64,000 nucleotides of DNA from Chamaesiphon sp031376885 (GCA_031376885.1 JANMEL010000301.1:55375-119374); one strand, 5' to 3'; shown: positions 52,169-61,083, counted from the stretch's first letter. Notes: generated by a model from the letters alone, not told the origin. Translations and numbers: made by a program.

Positions 52169-52933
52169 ATGGCGATCGAACAGCATAATTCAAAAAAATG
52201 GGATAGTGCGATCGGTGGATTAATTGCGATCGTCATCATTAGTTGCTGGATTGGTAGCTTGATGTTATTGTTGCCGATCGATTTGAGCAAAATTAACTGG
52301 GGCTGGATCTTCCTCGGTATATTCACGCGTACCTTCCTCCAGACGGGCTTATTTATCCTCGCCCATGATGCCATGCACCGGAGTTTATTACCCAATCATC
52401 CAAACTGGAACGATCGGATCGGCGCACTCTCATTATGGCTGTATGCCTGTCTACCGTACAGTATTTGTCGATCGAATCACGCCAAACACCACCAACACCC
52501 CGCTCAAACCGGAGATCCAGACTTTCACGATGGAATTCATACCCACCCACTACACTGGTATCTCAAGTTTATGAGAGAGTATCTATCGCCGCAACAATGC
52601 GCCCTCTTTCTAACGGTCATCTGTGGGGTCGGATCGATCGCGATTGGACTCTATGACATTTCTGCCATTAACCTAGCCCTGTGGTGGATTCTACCCCTGA
52701 GTCTGAGTTCGATCCAGCTATTCATCTTTGGCACCTATCTACCCCATCGACAGAGCGAGAACGAAAATACCCATCGCGCTAATACCATCAATTACCCCCT
52801 GTGCTTGTCATTCCTAAGCTGCTATCACTTTGGCTACCACTGGGAACATCACGAGTATCCGCGTACACCCTGGTATAAAATCCCCGCAATTTATCAGAAA
52901 ACTCGATTTTTAGAGCAAAATATGAGTAAATAG
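52169..52933 (+). CDS. crtW: Beta-carotene ketolase CrtW
   Basis: 254 residues from the ATG at 52169, preceded by GAGGAGA. The frame reaches a TTG at 52121, but that stretch is the ocp terminator. The di-iron His motifs of the CrtW/fatty acid desaturase-like family are ILAHDAMHR, SNHAKHHQHP and HWEHHEYP, with three to four membrane helices around them. It adds 4-keto groups to beta-carotene to give echinenone and canthaxanthin, the pigments OCP binds (3'-hydroxyechinenone is one of them). It lies between ocp and frp, so pigment and protein production are linked. Confidence 0.95.
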   Translation: MAIEQHNSKKWDSAIGGLIAIVIISCWIGSLMLLLPIDLSKINWGWIFLGIFTRTFLQTGLFILAHDAMHRSLLPNHPNWNDRIGALSLWLYACLPYSICRSNHAKHHQHPAQTGDPDFHDGIHTHPLHWYLKFMREYLSPQQCALFLTVICGVGSIAIGLYDISAINLALWWILPLSLSSIQLFIFGTYLPHRQSENENTHRANTINYPLCLSFLSCYHFGYHWEHHEYPRTPWYKIPAIYQKTRFLEQNMSK

Positions 52934-52974
52934 TGAATAATAATTAACAAGATAAGAAAAACTTACCATATTCC

Positions 52975-53328
52975 ATGCAATCATCCACTATCGCCATGCC
53001 CCAAACTGAGACTGAATGGTCAGAAACAGAGCAAAAAGTCGCTCGTAGAGCTTTTGACACAGCTTATGAGAACGAAATCACCACCCTCGTTAGAGTGGTG
53101 CAGGAGCAAATGCACACAATTACCACCTCCAAGGATATCTGGCATCTCCACGACTTACTCAGCTCCAAGCGACACGAACTCGATGGTAAATATGATTACC
53201 GCTACCCAGGTTTGATTTGGGTGTTTGCAGAGTTGGTTAGAGATGGCTGGATTCAGATTACTGACTTGGAAGGACTCGATCGAGATAAACTGACTAAGAT
53301 ATCTGTTCTCGCTCGGATGCAAGGGTAA
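52975..53328 (+). CDS. frp: Fluorescence recovery protein (FRP)
   Basis: 117 residues (start ATG 52975; an ATG at 52996 gives 110). The sequence WSETEQKVARRAFDTAYENE, later DIWHLHDLLSSKRHELDGKY and then FAELVRDGWIQ follows FRP: the conserved Trp-x-Leu-His-Asp and Lys-Arg-His-Glu helix with Arg60-equivalent is intact. FRP binds the OCP C-terminal domain and returns red OCP to the orange state. Its presence marks this OCP as an OCP1-type system. Third gene of ocp-crtW-frp. Confidence 0.92.
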   Translation: MQSSTIAMPQTETEWSETEQKVARRAFDTAYENEITTLVRVVQEQMHTITTSKDIWHLHDLLSSKRHELDGKYDYRYPGLIWVFAELVRDGWIQITDLEGLDRDKLTKISVLARMQG

Positions 53329-53338
53329 GTAGATCTAT

Positions 53339-53806
53339 TTAGGACGTGGGAAAGACAATTACGTTATTCTGGACTTCGATCTGAATTTTGTTTTTAAAAA
53401 CAACATCTTTCCAGTCAGCATATTCTTCTGGAGGAAGATACCGATATGTGCGAGGATCGTATTTCCCTTCAATTCCAGTCATTAGTGTCATTACATTGGT
53501 TGCAGCGGCTTTGACTCCATCATCTGTCATTCTGCAACCAATATAATAATCATTACCTGGCCATGACACAGGATCCCAAGCCACAAAACTAAATAGTTCA
53601 TAGTCGGTAAAGTTATCCCCTGTCTCTGCATATATCTCTGGTTGACATAGTTGGGGTTTATTGTTGTTTCCCTTTGTTAATGGTCGAATCAAAAAGCCAA
53701 TCCCATCGATCTCAAATCTTTCATTTTCACATTCTGAATATGGATCGTAATAGACAACTTTAATATTAGAAAACTTACTCCCGTGGGTTTTTAAAAAGAT
53801 TTTCAA
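53339..53806 (-). CDS. Hypothetical soluble protein
   Basis: 155 residues, no signal or membrane segment, mixed strands and turns (IKVVYYDPYSECENERFEID, FLIRPLTKGNNNKPQLC; then YIGCRMTDDGVKAAATNVMT). No family is recognised. Convergent with frp, only 10 bases between the stops. AT-richer than its neighbours. Confidence 0.5.
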   Translation of the reverse strand: MKIFLKTHGSKFSNIKVVYYDPYSECENERFEIDGIGFLIRPLTKGNNNKPQLCQPEIYAETGDNFTDYELFSFVAWDPVSWPGNDYYIGCRMTDDGVKAAATNVMTLMTGIEGKYDPRTYRYLPPEEYADWKDVVFKNKIQIEVQNNVIVFPTS

Positions 53807-53885
53807 AGTATCCCTGAGGATCGAGCCGAGTTGTCCCCGAAATATGCCCGCAAACTGTTGCTAGTTAGTTAGAATAGATAGAACC

Positions 53886-53918
53886 AGATCCCCGACTTCT
53901 CCAAGAAGTCGGGGATCT
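53886..53918. repeat. Palindromic repeat (GATCCCCGACTTCT family), copy 4
   Basis: A 15-bp stem with loop CCA, between two minus-strand genes, 23 bases after the end of the 53942-55213 gene on its strand. Confidence 0.88.
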
Positions 53919-53941
53919 GAGCAGCTCACTATGTTTTTTTA

Positions 53942-55213
53942 TTATTCCCCTTCTAACTTTTTCAAATCTTGCTCTAGGATATCTTCTTCGGTGGTGTAAA
54001 CTATATCTCTACTAGTGATTTTATGCTGTTTAGCAAACTGATTCGCAAATTCTAATTTAGCAGGAATAGATTCGTCTTGATGTAACAAACTAATTTGCTG
54101 ACGACGATAAAGATTGCGTTTTTTGACCTGACTATCTTGGTATTTTACCCAAAAATAACGACAAGAGGGAATTGTTACCAATCCAATTCCATAGATAGAA
54201 AGAATAGACATTACTGGCACGACTAAACTACTAGTTCCAACTAACATCATTGCCAAGACTGCAATCCCAATTAGATTAGCAGCAAATAAACCGATCGCCC
54301 AATTCCTTTGATTGGGAGTGGCTTTAGTGAATTTCCATCTCCGCTCTCGTAGACATTGAGGTGTGCGGGTAAATTGTTTGGGATCTTCTTTGAGCGTAGT
54401 TTGAAGATCGGGAAAATGATATACTAATTGTCCAGTTGGACTAACTTCAGGGATACCATTAAACTTAGTTAGTACAGGCAACATATAGTTTTCATATTCT
54501 CGTGTCGCTCGATCGCCCAAACTATCTAAATAAGGAGCAATTTGTTCGGCGATGGCTACTCCCTGCTGACGATGAATCAGATTGCCGATATAACTCCAGC
54601 GTCTTTTTTCGAGATCCGCATTAGGATCGCCATCTCCAAACAATACCGAAAATACTGCTTCGAGAAAATTGAGAGATTTACGCTGGGTTTTCTGGCGAAT
54701 GGGTGCTTGTTGTGTGGCATATCTATCGTCAGTACTTAATAAAATTGGGACATAAGTATCACTAGAGTTGCTATTTCCACCCCAATTGCAAATATCTAAT
54801 ACGCAACTACCGCCATCACCGCAATCCCCACAATCCCCACTATCACTACTAAATAGTGCTGCAAGAGTAAGTCCTAAAATTGTTAGATAAACCACACTGA
54901 TCGAAGCAATCAACAGAATCCCAAAAGAAATCTTCACCAGATAAAATAGTGCTGTAGAGATCTTGCTCAACCACCATTGAAATCTGACTTCGACATTTTT
55001 GCGGAGCAGAATTTGGCGAAAATCCTTTGGTAAAGCATAGATTAATTCACCAGTAGTAGTTACTTGAAGATTTCCGCCAGTTTCGTTGGCTAAAGCAAGT
55101 AATCCCGTGCGTGCTTGCTCCAAATGAATCCCCGCATGGGTAGCAACATCCCCACAGGTGACTCGATAGCCAAGTTGCTCTACAGCAGTCATTAGCTGAG
55201 GATTGGCAATCAT
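53942..55213 (-). CDS. Hypothetical membrane protein with N-terminal winged-helix-like domain
   Basis: 423 residues. The first 70 residues (LMTAVEQLGYRVTCGDVATH, AGIHLEQARTGLLALANE) look like a helix-turn-helix, but are conserved in membrane proteins of plants and cyanobacteria. Two membrane segments follow (about 90-120; ILLIASISVVYLTILGLTL), then a Gly/Cys/Asp-rich loop (DSGDCGDCGDGGSC), a helical region repeating the winged-helix pattern (LVYHFPDLQ), and two more membrane segments (LFAANLIGIAVLAMMLVG; VVPVMSILSIYGIGLVTI). Role unknown; it may be a membrane-stress or photosystem-related factor. Confidence 0.55.
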   Translation of the reverse strand: MIANPQLMTAVEQLGYRVTCGDVATHAGIHLEQARTGLLALANETGGNLQVTTTGELIYALPKDFRQILLRKNVEVRFQWWLSKISTALFYLVKISFGILLIASISVVYLTILGLTLAALFSSDSGDCGDCGDGGSCVLDICNWGGNSNSSDTYVPILLSTDDRYATQQAPIRQKTQRKSLNFLEAVFSVLFGDGDPNADLEKRRWSYIGNLIHRQQGVAIAEQIAPYLDSLGDRATREYENYMLPVLTKFNGIPEVSPTGQLVYHFPDLQTTLKEDPKQFTRTPQCLRERRWKFTKATPNQRNWAIGLFAANLIGIAVLAMMLVGTSSLVVPVMSILSIYGIGLVTIPSCRYFWVKYQDSQVKKRNLYRRQQISLLHQDESIPAKLEFANQFAKQHKITSRDIVYTTEEDILEQDLKKLEGE

Positions 55214-55307
55214 TTAGCATTCTCCTGGATATCAATGGGGTATCTCTATTCTACAAACACATTAGACTACTGGCTACCGATCGATCTAGCTGAATTGGGA
55301 GCACACC

Positions 55308-56657
55308 TCACCCCAAAGCTTCCCGACACAACTGACGAAAATCATCGCCGCGATGCTCGAAGCTTTTGTAAGCATCGAAGCTAGCACAGGCAGGAGATAA
55401 TAAAACTACCTTCGCTTGATATTCGGCGGCTAATATGGTCGATCGATTGACAGCATTTGCCATTGTCTCGACGATTTCAAAGTTAGTATAATCTATGGAT
55501 TTTAATCGATCGGCAAATTGTGCGGCGGCGGTACCAATTAATAGTACTGCGGCTGCTTTTTGGTCGATCGTATTCAGCCAAGCGATGTCATCACCTTCTT
55601 TGGCTTCGCCGCCAGCGATCAGAATTGCTGGTGCTTTAACTGCTCTCAAACCAACATCAGCGGCATCATAATTTGTCGCTTTACTATCGTTGATATAATC
55701 CACTCCTGCATGGGTGCAGATATATTCCAATCGATGGGGAACACCAGGAAAACTAGCTACCCCAGCGGCGATCGCGCTATTTTCGATTCCGGCTATTTTG
55801 GCGATCGCGACAGCAACTAGGAGGTTTTGGAGGTTGTGATCTCCTGGCATTTTTATAGATTCAGCATCTAAAATTTTCTCGCCTTTATATATTACCCAAT
55901 TATCTTCAATCCAAATCCCCAACTCTGGATTGCCTGGTATATATTGCTGACCTTTTACACTCGTCCAACAAGCATTTGCCCAATCAGATTTAGCTTTGCT
56001 GTATAAAAATGGATCGTCGCTGTTGAGCACCTGCGATCGAGAATTGCGGACTAATTTAGCTTTGATATTATAATAATTATCGATCGTTTTGTGACGGGCT
56101 AAATGATCGGGCGTGAGGGTAGTAAATGCGCCGATGGTGGGGGCTAGAGTTGTGGTTGATTCGATTTGATAACTACTGAGTTCGGCGATAATCCAAGCGG
56201 GGGGTTTGTCTAGTAGTGCTAATTCGCACGCTGCAAAGCCGATATTACCACAGCCGATCGTGTCTACTCCAGCGGCTTGGAAAATAGCAGCGGTTAAGGC
56301 GGTGGTGGTGGTTTTACCATTTGTTCCGGTAATTGCAATCCAGGGAATATCGTGGAGATATCGCCATGCTAGTTCCATTTCGCCGATCGTATCTATGCCC
56401 ATTTCCCTAGCTTGATTTAGGGGCGCAATATCCCATGGTACACCAGGGCTGACGACGATCGTATCTAGATCGGCGGTGGGGGCGAATTTATCGCCTAGTT
56501 TGACGTTAATACCGATCGATTCTAATTGCTGTTTTTGGGTGTCTAAGCTAGGGTTATCATTAGTATCACTGAGGGTGACTGTATAGTCATGCTTGAGTAG
56601 TAGTTTAGCAGCGGCGATACCCGATCGACCTAATCCGATTACTGTGGCTTTTTTCAT
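55308..56657 (-). CDS. murD: UDP-N-acetylmuramoylalanine-D-glutamate ligase MurD
   Basis: 449 residues. The N-terminal Rossmann part starts TVIGLGRSGIAAAKLL, the ATP loop is ITGTNGKTTTTALTAAI at about 113-129, and LSSYQIEST and LTPDHLARH are present. The Mur ligase C-terminus has LEYICTHAGVDYINDSKATN and SPACASFDAYKSFEHRGDDF. It adds D-glutamate to the peptidoglycan stem in the cytoplasm. It is a single gene away from a dcw cluster, as is usual in cyanobacteria. Confidence 0.97.
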   Translation of the reverse strand: MKKATVIGLGRSGIAAAKLLLKHDYTVTLSDTNDNPSLDTQKQQLESIGINVKLGDKFAPTADLDTIVVSPGVPWDIAPLNQAREMGIDTIGEMELAWRYLHDIPWIAITGTNGKTTTTALTAAIFQAAGVDTIGCGNIGFAACELALLDKPPAWIIAELSSYQIESTTTLAPTIGAFTTLTPDHLARHKTIDNYYNIKAKLVRNSRSQVLNSDDPFLYSKAKSDWANACWTSVKGQQYIPGNPELGIWIEDNWVIYKGEKILDAESIKMPGDHNLQNLLVAVAIAKIAGIENSAIAAGVASFPGVPHRLEYICTHAGVDYINDSKATNYDAADVGLRAVKAPAILIAGGEAKEGDDIAWLNTIDQKAAAVLLIGTAAAQFADRLKSIDYTNFEIVETMANAVNRSTILAAEYQAKVVLLSPACASFDAYKSFEHRGDDFRQLCREALG

Positions 56658-56719
56658 GGGGGAAGGGGTTTTTGGTCTTTAGTTATGGTGCTCGAAAACT
56701 ACTGATTTGTAAATTATAA

Positions 56720-57406
56720 TTACCAAATTCGGTTCATGTCTAAGATAAAACCTACCATAAGTTCGCTACAATCAACTGATGTGGGAGCTTCTAGTATTTC
56801 TGGTTCTTGCCCTAGTCGATAGATTTCTACTTGCTTATTCTTTGGATTGATGAGTAAGCCTAATCGCACTCCAACTCGTTGATATTTCTCCATTTTGGTC
56901 TTTGTTGTACTCAAACTATCCGTAGCAGAGCGAAAAGTGCGGTCTTGGGGTTTCCCCAAGTAGAGCACCTTTTCAAGAGAGAGCAGTTCAATTACAAAAT
57001 CAGGCACGACAGGGATTAAGCCAACAATGTTTACCCCTTCAAGTCGAGATTTCTCGTTGGCGGAGCCTCTCTGAAAGAGAATCCACGAAACATCTGGGGA
57101 TGGTTTTCCACCATCTAATTCAGTGAGATCGTAGCCTGTCGATGAATCAAATGCTTCACCTAGTCCGTTGCTTTCATTCCACACAAAAAGCTGCCCTGAG
57201 AGCTTAAAGTTTTTTCTACCACTCTCGCCGCCAGTTGGAGCCATAACAATCAGTTCTAGATTGGGGGTTAATTCAAGTCTTAGATCGGGATTATCGATAC
57301 ACAATCGATCGAACTGCTCTGGGGTGACACTAAGAATTGTATTACTAACATCCAGTAATATTGGTTGAGTCTCGGTTTGGGCCGCAGGAGCTGTGGCAAT
57401 TGTCAT
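56720..57406 (-). CDS. Uma2 family (DUF820) endonuclease-like protein with repeat insertion
   Basis: 228 residues. The Uma2 pattern: VTPEQFDRLCIDNPDLRLEL, MAPTGGESGRKNFKLSGQL, DGGKPSPDVSWI, and the PD-(D/E)xK core PDFVIEL. The C-terminal LGLLINPKNKQVEIYR follows. Residues about 142-158 (LSLEKVLYLGKPQDRTF) interrupt the usual FVIEL-RSATDSL join; they are encoded by a palindromic repeat seen elsewhere in the window. Uma2 proteins are abundant in cyanobacteria and thought to be nucleases related to mobile elements. Fold kept, activity uncertain because the insertion sits right after the catalytic strand. Confidence 0.8.
   Translation of the reverse strand: MTIATAPAAQTETQPILLDVSNTILSVTPEQFDRLCIDNPDLRLELTPNLELIVMAPTGGESGRKNFKLSGQLFVWNESNGLGEAFDSSTGYDLTELDGGKPSPDVSWILFQRGSANEKSRLEGVNIVGLIPVVPDFVIELLSLEKVLYLGKPQDRTFRSATDSLSTTKTKMEKYQRVGVRLGLLINPKNKQVEIYRLGQEPEILEAPTSVDCSELMVGFILDMNRIW
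56938..56983. repeat. Palindromic repeat inside the Uma2 gene
   Basis: CTTGGGG-TTT-CCCCAAG (56944-56960) and AGAGCACCTTTTCAAGAGAG. The reverse complement (CTTGAAAAGGTGCTC, TTGGGG..CCCCAAG, GCAC) matches repeats at about 26419-26456, 58986-59003 and 215-235. Confidence 0.8.
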
Positions 57407-57511
57407 AAAACCTCCAATCGGTTGTGGTGATTGACTTTTGACTATTTTTAGTATATCATAGGCTCACCCATAGCACACCAAATCTACCTAAGATCCATTA
57501 ATGTTCTTTGA

Positions 57512-57604
57512 CGGACACTCGAACGAGTCGAAATTTATCGTTTGCAAGGTGATTATTCCATAGCCGCCGATTGCACTCAAGAGATCGGATCGATCGAAAT
57601 ATGA
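57512..57604 (+). pseudogene. Possible Uma2 C-terminal fragment
   Basis: A 30-codon frame from after a TGA to a TGA at 57602-57604 reads ERVEIYRLQGDYSIAADC and then QEIGSIEI. VEIYRL matches the Uma2 protein next door (QVEIYRLGQ). Too short for certainty. The rest of 57407-57775 shows nothing else. Confidence 0.3.
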
Positions 57605-57775
57605 TGAAGAAGAAATCAGGAGTTTATGGGGATGTTGGATTGAGGATTGACGATGGTATCCTGTTTCACGTTACTTTAAGTAAATTCGATCGACCGATCG
57701 GGGCATAATAGTAGTAGTCAAAAATGATGCCAAATCAGTATTTGACTTCCCCATTGCCTTCTTATGTAATTAGTA

Positions 57776-58855
57776 ATGACAGCAGCAAAACGTGCATTAA
57801 TCACGGGTATCACCGGACAAGATGGATCTTACCTTGCCGAACTACTCCTCTCCAAAGGCTATGAAGTTCACGGGGTGATTCGTCGTACATCGACCTTTAA
57901 TACCGATCGAATCGATCATTTGTACCAAGATCCCCATACGCCTGGGGCTAAACTTTTCCTCCATTATGGTGACTTGGCTGATGGTGTCACTCTTCGCCGC
58001 TTATTAGAACTTACTCAACCCCACGAAGTTTATAACCTCGGCGCACAATCCCATGTAAGAGTCAGTTTCGATGCGCCTGAGTATACCGTAGATACTGTTG
58101 CTATGGGTGCCCTCCGTCTCCTAGAAGCCATCCGTGACTACGAATTTCGGACCAAACTCCAAGTGCGCTATTATCAAGCTGGTTCTTCCGAAATGTACGG
58201 TTTGGTACAAGAAGTCCCCCAATCGGAAACAACCCCCTTCTACCCCCGTAGCCCCTACGCTTGCGGCAAACTTTTCGCCCACTGGCAGACGATCAACTAT
58301 CGCGAATCTTATAATATCTTCGGTTGTAACGGGATTTTATTCAACCATGAATCGCCTCGTCGTGGTGAAACTTTCGTTACTCGCAAAATTACCCGTGCGA
58401 TCGCCCGCATTATGGCGAAACAACAAGATAAACTCTATCTAGGGAATCTTGACTCAAAACGCGATTGGGGATACGCAAAAGATTATGTTGTGGCGATGTG
58501 GTTGATGCTCCAACAAGAGCAACCTGATGATTATGTCATCGCCACTGGAGAAACCCATTCGATCAAAGAATTTCTAACAGTTGCCTTCGAGTATGTCAAT
58601 CTCGACTGGAATGATTTTGTCGAATTTGACCCCCGCTATTTGCGCCCTGCTGAAGTAGAATTATTGATTGGCGATCCTACCAAAGCCAAAACTAAACTCG
58701 GCTGGGAACCATCCGTCAACTTTACCGAATTAGTGCATCTAATGGTTGATACAGATCTCCATGCATTAGGGCTGAAGTCACCCAATTATACAGGCGAAGA
58801 AACCCTACCAGATGTGGCAGTCGTTCGTCAAGCAATGGCAACAATGCACGACTAA
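57776..58855 (+). CDS. gmd: GDP-mannose 4,6-dehydratase
   Basis: 359 residues. It is an extended short-chain dehydrogenase: cofactor motif GITGQDGSYLAELLL, catalytic Tyr-x3-Lys in SPYACGKLFAHW, and family sequences HGVIRRTSTFNTDRIDHLY, YNLGAQSHVRVSF, NGILFNHESPRRGETFVTRK and GNLDSKRDWGYAKDYV. It converts GDP-mannose to GDP-4-keto-6-deoxymannose. The next gene encodes the epimerase/reductase that finishes GDP-L-fucose for surface glycans. Confidence 0.97.
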   Translation: MTAAKRALITGITGQDGSYLAELLLSKGYEVHGVIRRTSTFNTDRIDHLYQDPHTPGAKLFLHYGDLADGVTLRRLLELTQPHEVYNLGAQSHVRVSFDAPEYTVDTVAMGALRLLEAIRDYEFRTKLQVRYYQAGSSEMYGLVQEVPQSETTPFYPRSPYACGKLFAHWQTINYRESYNIFGCNGILFNHESPRRGETFVTRKITRAIARIMAKQQDKLYLGNLDSKRDWGYAKDYVVAMWLMLQQEQPDDYVIATGETHSIKEFLTVAFEYVNLDWNDFVEFDPRYLRPAEVELLIGDPTKAKTKLGWEPSVNFTELVHLMVDTDLHALGLKSPNYTGEETLPDVAVVRQAMATMHD

Positions 58856-58918
58856 TCTAGTCTAATTGGATAGTTAATGAGAAATTTTGGATTTTGGATT
58901 TTAATCCAAATCCAAAAA

Positions 58919-59111
58919 ATAGACCGCCTGCAAAAGTAACAACACAATCTTTTTTAGTATTGTTTTTTTCTAAGGTTCCACCTGTCTTGAAAAGGTGCTC
59001 CACTTGCGGCGTTTTTATTCGGGGGTTCCCCCCGAATAAAAAAACGACAAGACAGGGGAAACCCTAATATTGCCCTATTCCCTATTCCCTATTCCCTATC
59101 CCCTATCCCCT
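58919..59111. repeat. Composite repeat between gmd and fcl (third MITE-like copy plus heptamers)
   Basis: AGACCGCCTGCAAAAGTAA (58921) matches the core at 7359 and 26355. It is followed by CAATC...GATTG-like arms, CTTGAAAAGGTGCTC and the hairpin TTTTATTCGGGGG/CCCCCGAATAAAA (59012-59043). The CCCTATT/CCCCTAT array at 59073-59111 ends 5 bases before the fcl ATG. Confidence 0.78.
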
Positions 59112-59116
59112 AAAAT

Positions 59117-60061
59117 ATGACAAATATAGATCTATCAAATCAACGCATCCTCGTTACAGGTGGGGCTGGTTTTCTCGGACAACAAGTAATCGCCCAGTTG
59201 TGCGATCGCGGTGCCAAGATCGATAATATTAGTGTACCTCGATCGGCAGATTGCGATCTCCGAGTCTTAGAAAATTGTCACAAAGCAGTCGAAAACCAAG
59301 ATCTAATCGTTCACCTCGCCGCTCACGTTGGCGGGATTGGTTTAAATCAAGTCAAGCCAGCCGAATTGTTTTATGACAATCTGATGATGGGTACCCAACT
59401 TATCCATGCAGCTTATCAAGCAAAGGTAGCTAAATTTGTCTGTGTCGGCACGATTTGCGCCTATCCCAAATTTACACCTGTTCCATTCAAAGAAGAAGAT
59501 CTTTGGAATGGTTATCCAGAAGAAACTAATGCACCCTATGGTGTTGCTAAGAAGGCTCTGTTGGTGCAATTGCAATCCTATCGTCAGCAGTATGGATTTA
59601 ATGGAATTTATCTATTACCAGTAAATTTGTATGGCCCAGCCGATAATTTCAAACCCGAAAGTTCTCATGTTATTCCGGCTTTAATTAGGAAGGTACATGA
59701 AGCTCAGGTAAATGGGGATAAAGAGATTCCAGTTTGGGGTGATGGTAGCCCTAGTCGTGAATTTATCTATGTGGATGATGCAGCGCGAGGAATTGCGATC
59801 GCCGCTACCAGTTATGATGGTGCAGAACCCGTAAACCTGGGTACCAATTATGAGATTACGATTAAGGATCTGATTACTTTAATCTGTAAACTGATGGAAT
59901 ATGATGGTAAACTCGTCTGGCAAACTGACAAGCCAAATGGACAACCTCGTCGATGTTTGGATACCCAAAAAGCCAAAGAATATTTTGGATTTGAAGCAGA
60001 AGTCGCGATCGAGAAAGGCTTGAAAAATACGATCGATTGGTACCGAAACAACCCCGATTAA
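59117..60061 (+). CDS. fcl: GDP-L-fucose synthase (GDP-4-keto-6-deoxymannose epimerase/reductase)
   Basis: 314 residues. The NADPH loop is VTGGAGFLGQQV, the catalytic Tyr-x3-Lys is in NAPYGVAKKALL, and the family sequences VHLAAHVGGIGLN, CVGTICAYPKFTPVPFKEED, NLYGPADNFKPESSHVIPAL and WGDGSPSREFIYVDDAARGI are present. It turns the gmd product into GDP-L-fucose. It is 261 bases after gmd, with the spacer full of repeats, so co-transcription is uncertain. Confidence 0.96.
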   Translation: MTNIDLSNQRILVTGGAGFLGQQVIAQLCDRGAKIDNISVPRSADCDLRVLENCHKAVENQDLIVHLAAHVGGIGLNQVKPAELFYDNLMMGTQLIHAAYQAKVAKFVCVGTICAYPKFTPVPFKEEDLWNGYPEETNAPYGVAKKALLVQLQSYRQQYGFNGIYLLPVNLYGPADNFKPESSHVIPALIRKVHEAQVNGDKEIPVWGDGSPSREFIYVDDAARGIAIAATSYDGAEPVNLGTNYEITIKDLITLICKLMEYDGKLVWQTDKPNGQPRRCLDTQKAKEYFGFEAEVAIEKGLKNTIDWYRNNPD

Positions 60062-60079
60062 TCATCGCCTAAAGCTCTA

Positions 60080-60110
60080 AATCCCCGACTTCTTGAAGAA
60101 GTCGGGGATT
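60080..60110. repeat. Palindromic repeat (GATCCCCGACTTCT family), copy 5
   Basis: AATCCCCGACTTCTTGAAGA and its inverse make a 14-15 bp stem, 18 bases after the fcl stop, between convergent genes. The following 60150-60297 holds a GTAGGTTGGGTATA unit and repeats of AGCCGAAA/CAGTAGCC, and no gene. Confidence 0.85.
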
Positions 60111-60297
60111 TCATATTAACAAAGAGATGAGAATTAAATAACTTTCGTAGGTTGGGTATATTATTAAATCCTCATTCCAGCATATTTGATATTATCAGTC
60201 CGCGTAGGCGGACTTTGCATCACTAGCCGAAACCACCAGCCGAAAACAGTAGCCATTGGCGTAGCCTTGCCCTTGGCAATAACCAGTAGCCGAAGTG

Positions 60298-61083
60298 TCA
60301 ATAAATATTTCCATCTGGCATAATCGTATCTGTCAGATTCGCACCAATTAATCGAACCGTCATTTTGCCGCGCACTCTGATTCTAGCACCAGTAAGATCG
60401 GCACCAGTAAGATCTGCACCACTGAGATCTGCACCAATCAGATTTGCTTCGCGCAAATTGGCATTGCTGAGATTTGCCTGAAACAAATTGGCGCGAAATA
60501 AATTGGCTTTGTAGAGATTGGCACCATGTAAATTAGTACCGTGCAAAAAAGAATCTTGCAGATTTGTATTGCTGAGATTTGCGTTGGTTAAATTTCGATG
60601 GGAAAAGTCTCGCTCTTTGAGATCTGTATCACTCCAATCTACACCACTTAAATCTGGACGTTGAGCGGGTGTTTTAGTTTGGGTTTGTCGAGTAGAAGAG
60701 CTTTGGGGTGGGGGAGTTGGGGGTTTGTTTTGGGTGCCTTGGGCTGCTGGATCTGATGCAGATCTGCGTGGTTGTTGACGTTGTGAATTTGAATTGGCAG
60801 ATTCTCGTTTGCGGCTGGTTTGTGATTTAGATGATGAAGTATTATTATTAGGGCAATCTTTTTTCGCCGATCTATTTTCCCGATCTTCCCGCAACCGATC
60901 TCGCGCATTGTTAATTTCTTTGAGTTTTGCTTGGGCTTTCTCTTGCAAACGGAGACTATCTTGGGGTAATCTGTCAGGATGCCAAACTAAAGCCAAATCT
61001 TTATACGCCTGGTTGATTTCTTCGAGTGAAGCTCCAGGCTCTAATTCTAGCGTTTTGTACCAAGACTTTAGATCCTCATCCAT
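60298..61083 (-). CDS. J-domain protein with pentapeptide repeats
   Basis: 261 residues. Residues 6-65 form a J-domain (WYKTLELEPGASLEEINQAY, with the diagnostic HPD in LVWHPDRLP). Residues about 70-145 are a Ser/Gln/Pro-rich disordered linker. From about 150 to 245 come pentapeptide repeats of A(D/N)LxX form (LTNANLSNTNLQDSFLHGTN, and ADLSGADLTGADLTGAR), which fold as a right-handed beta helix. The J-domain would recruit a DnaK; the helix is a likely binding surface. The combination is seen in cyanobacteria but has no settled role. Confidence 0.85.
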   Translation of the reverse strand: MDEDLKSWYKTLELEPGASLEEINQAYKDLALVWHPDRLPQDSLRLQEKAQAKLKEINNARDRLREDRENRSAKKDCPNNNTSSSKSQTSRKRESANSNSQRQQPRRSASDPAAQGTQNKPPTPPPQSSSTRQTQTKTPAQRPDLSGVDWSDTDLKERDFSHRNLTNANLSNTNLQDSFLHGTNLHGANLYKANLFRANLFQANLSNANLREANLIGADLSGADLTGADLTGARIRVRGKMTVRLIGANLTDTIMPDGNIY

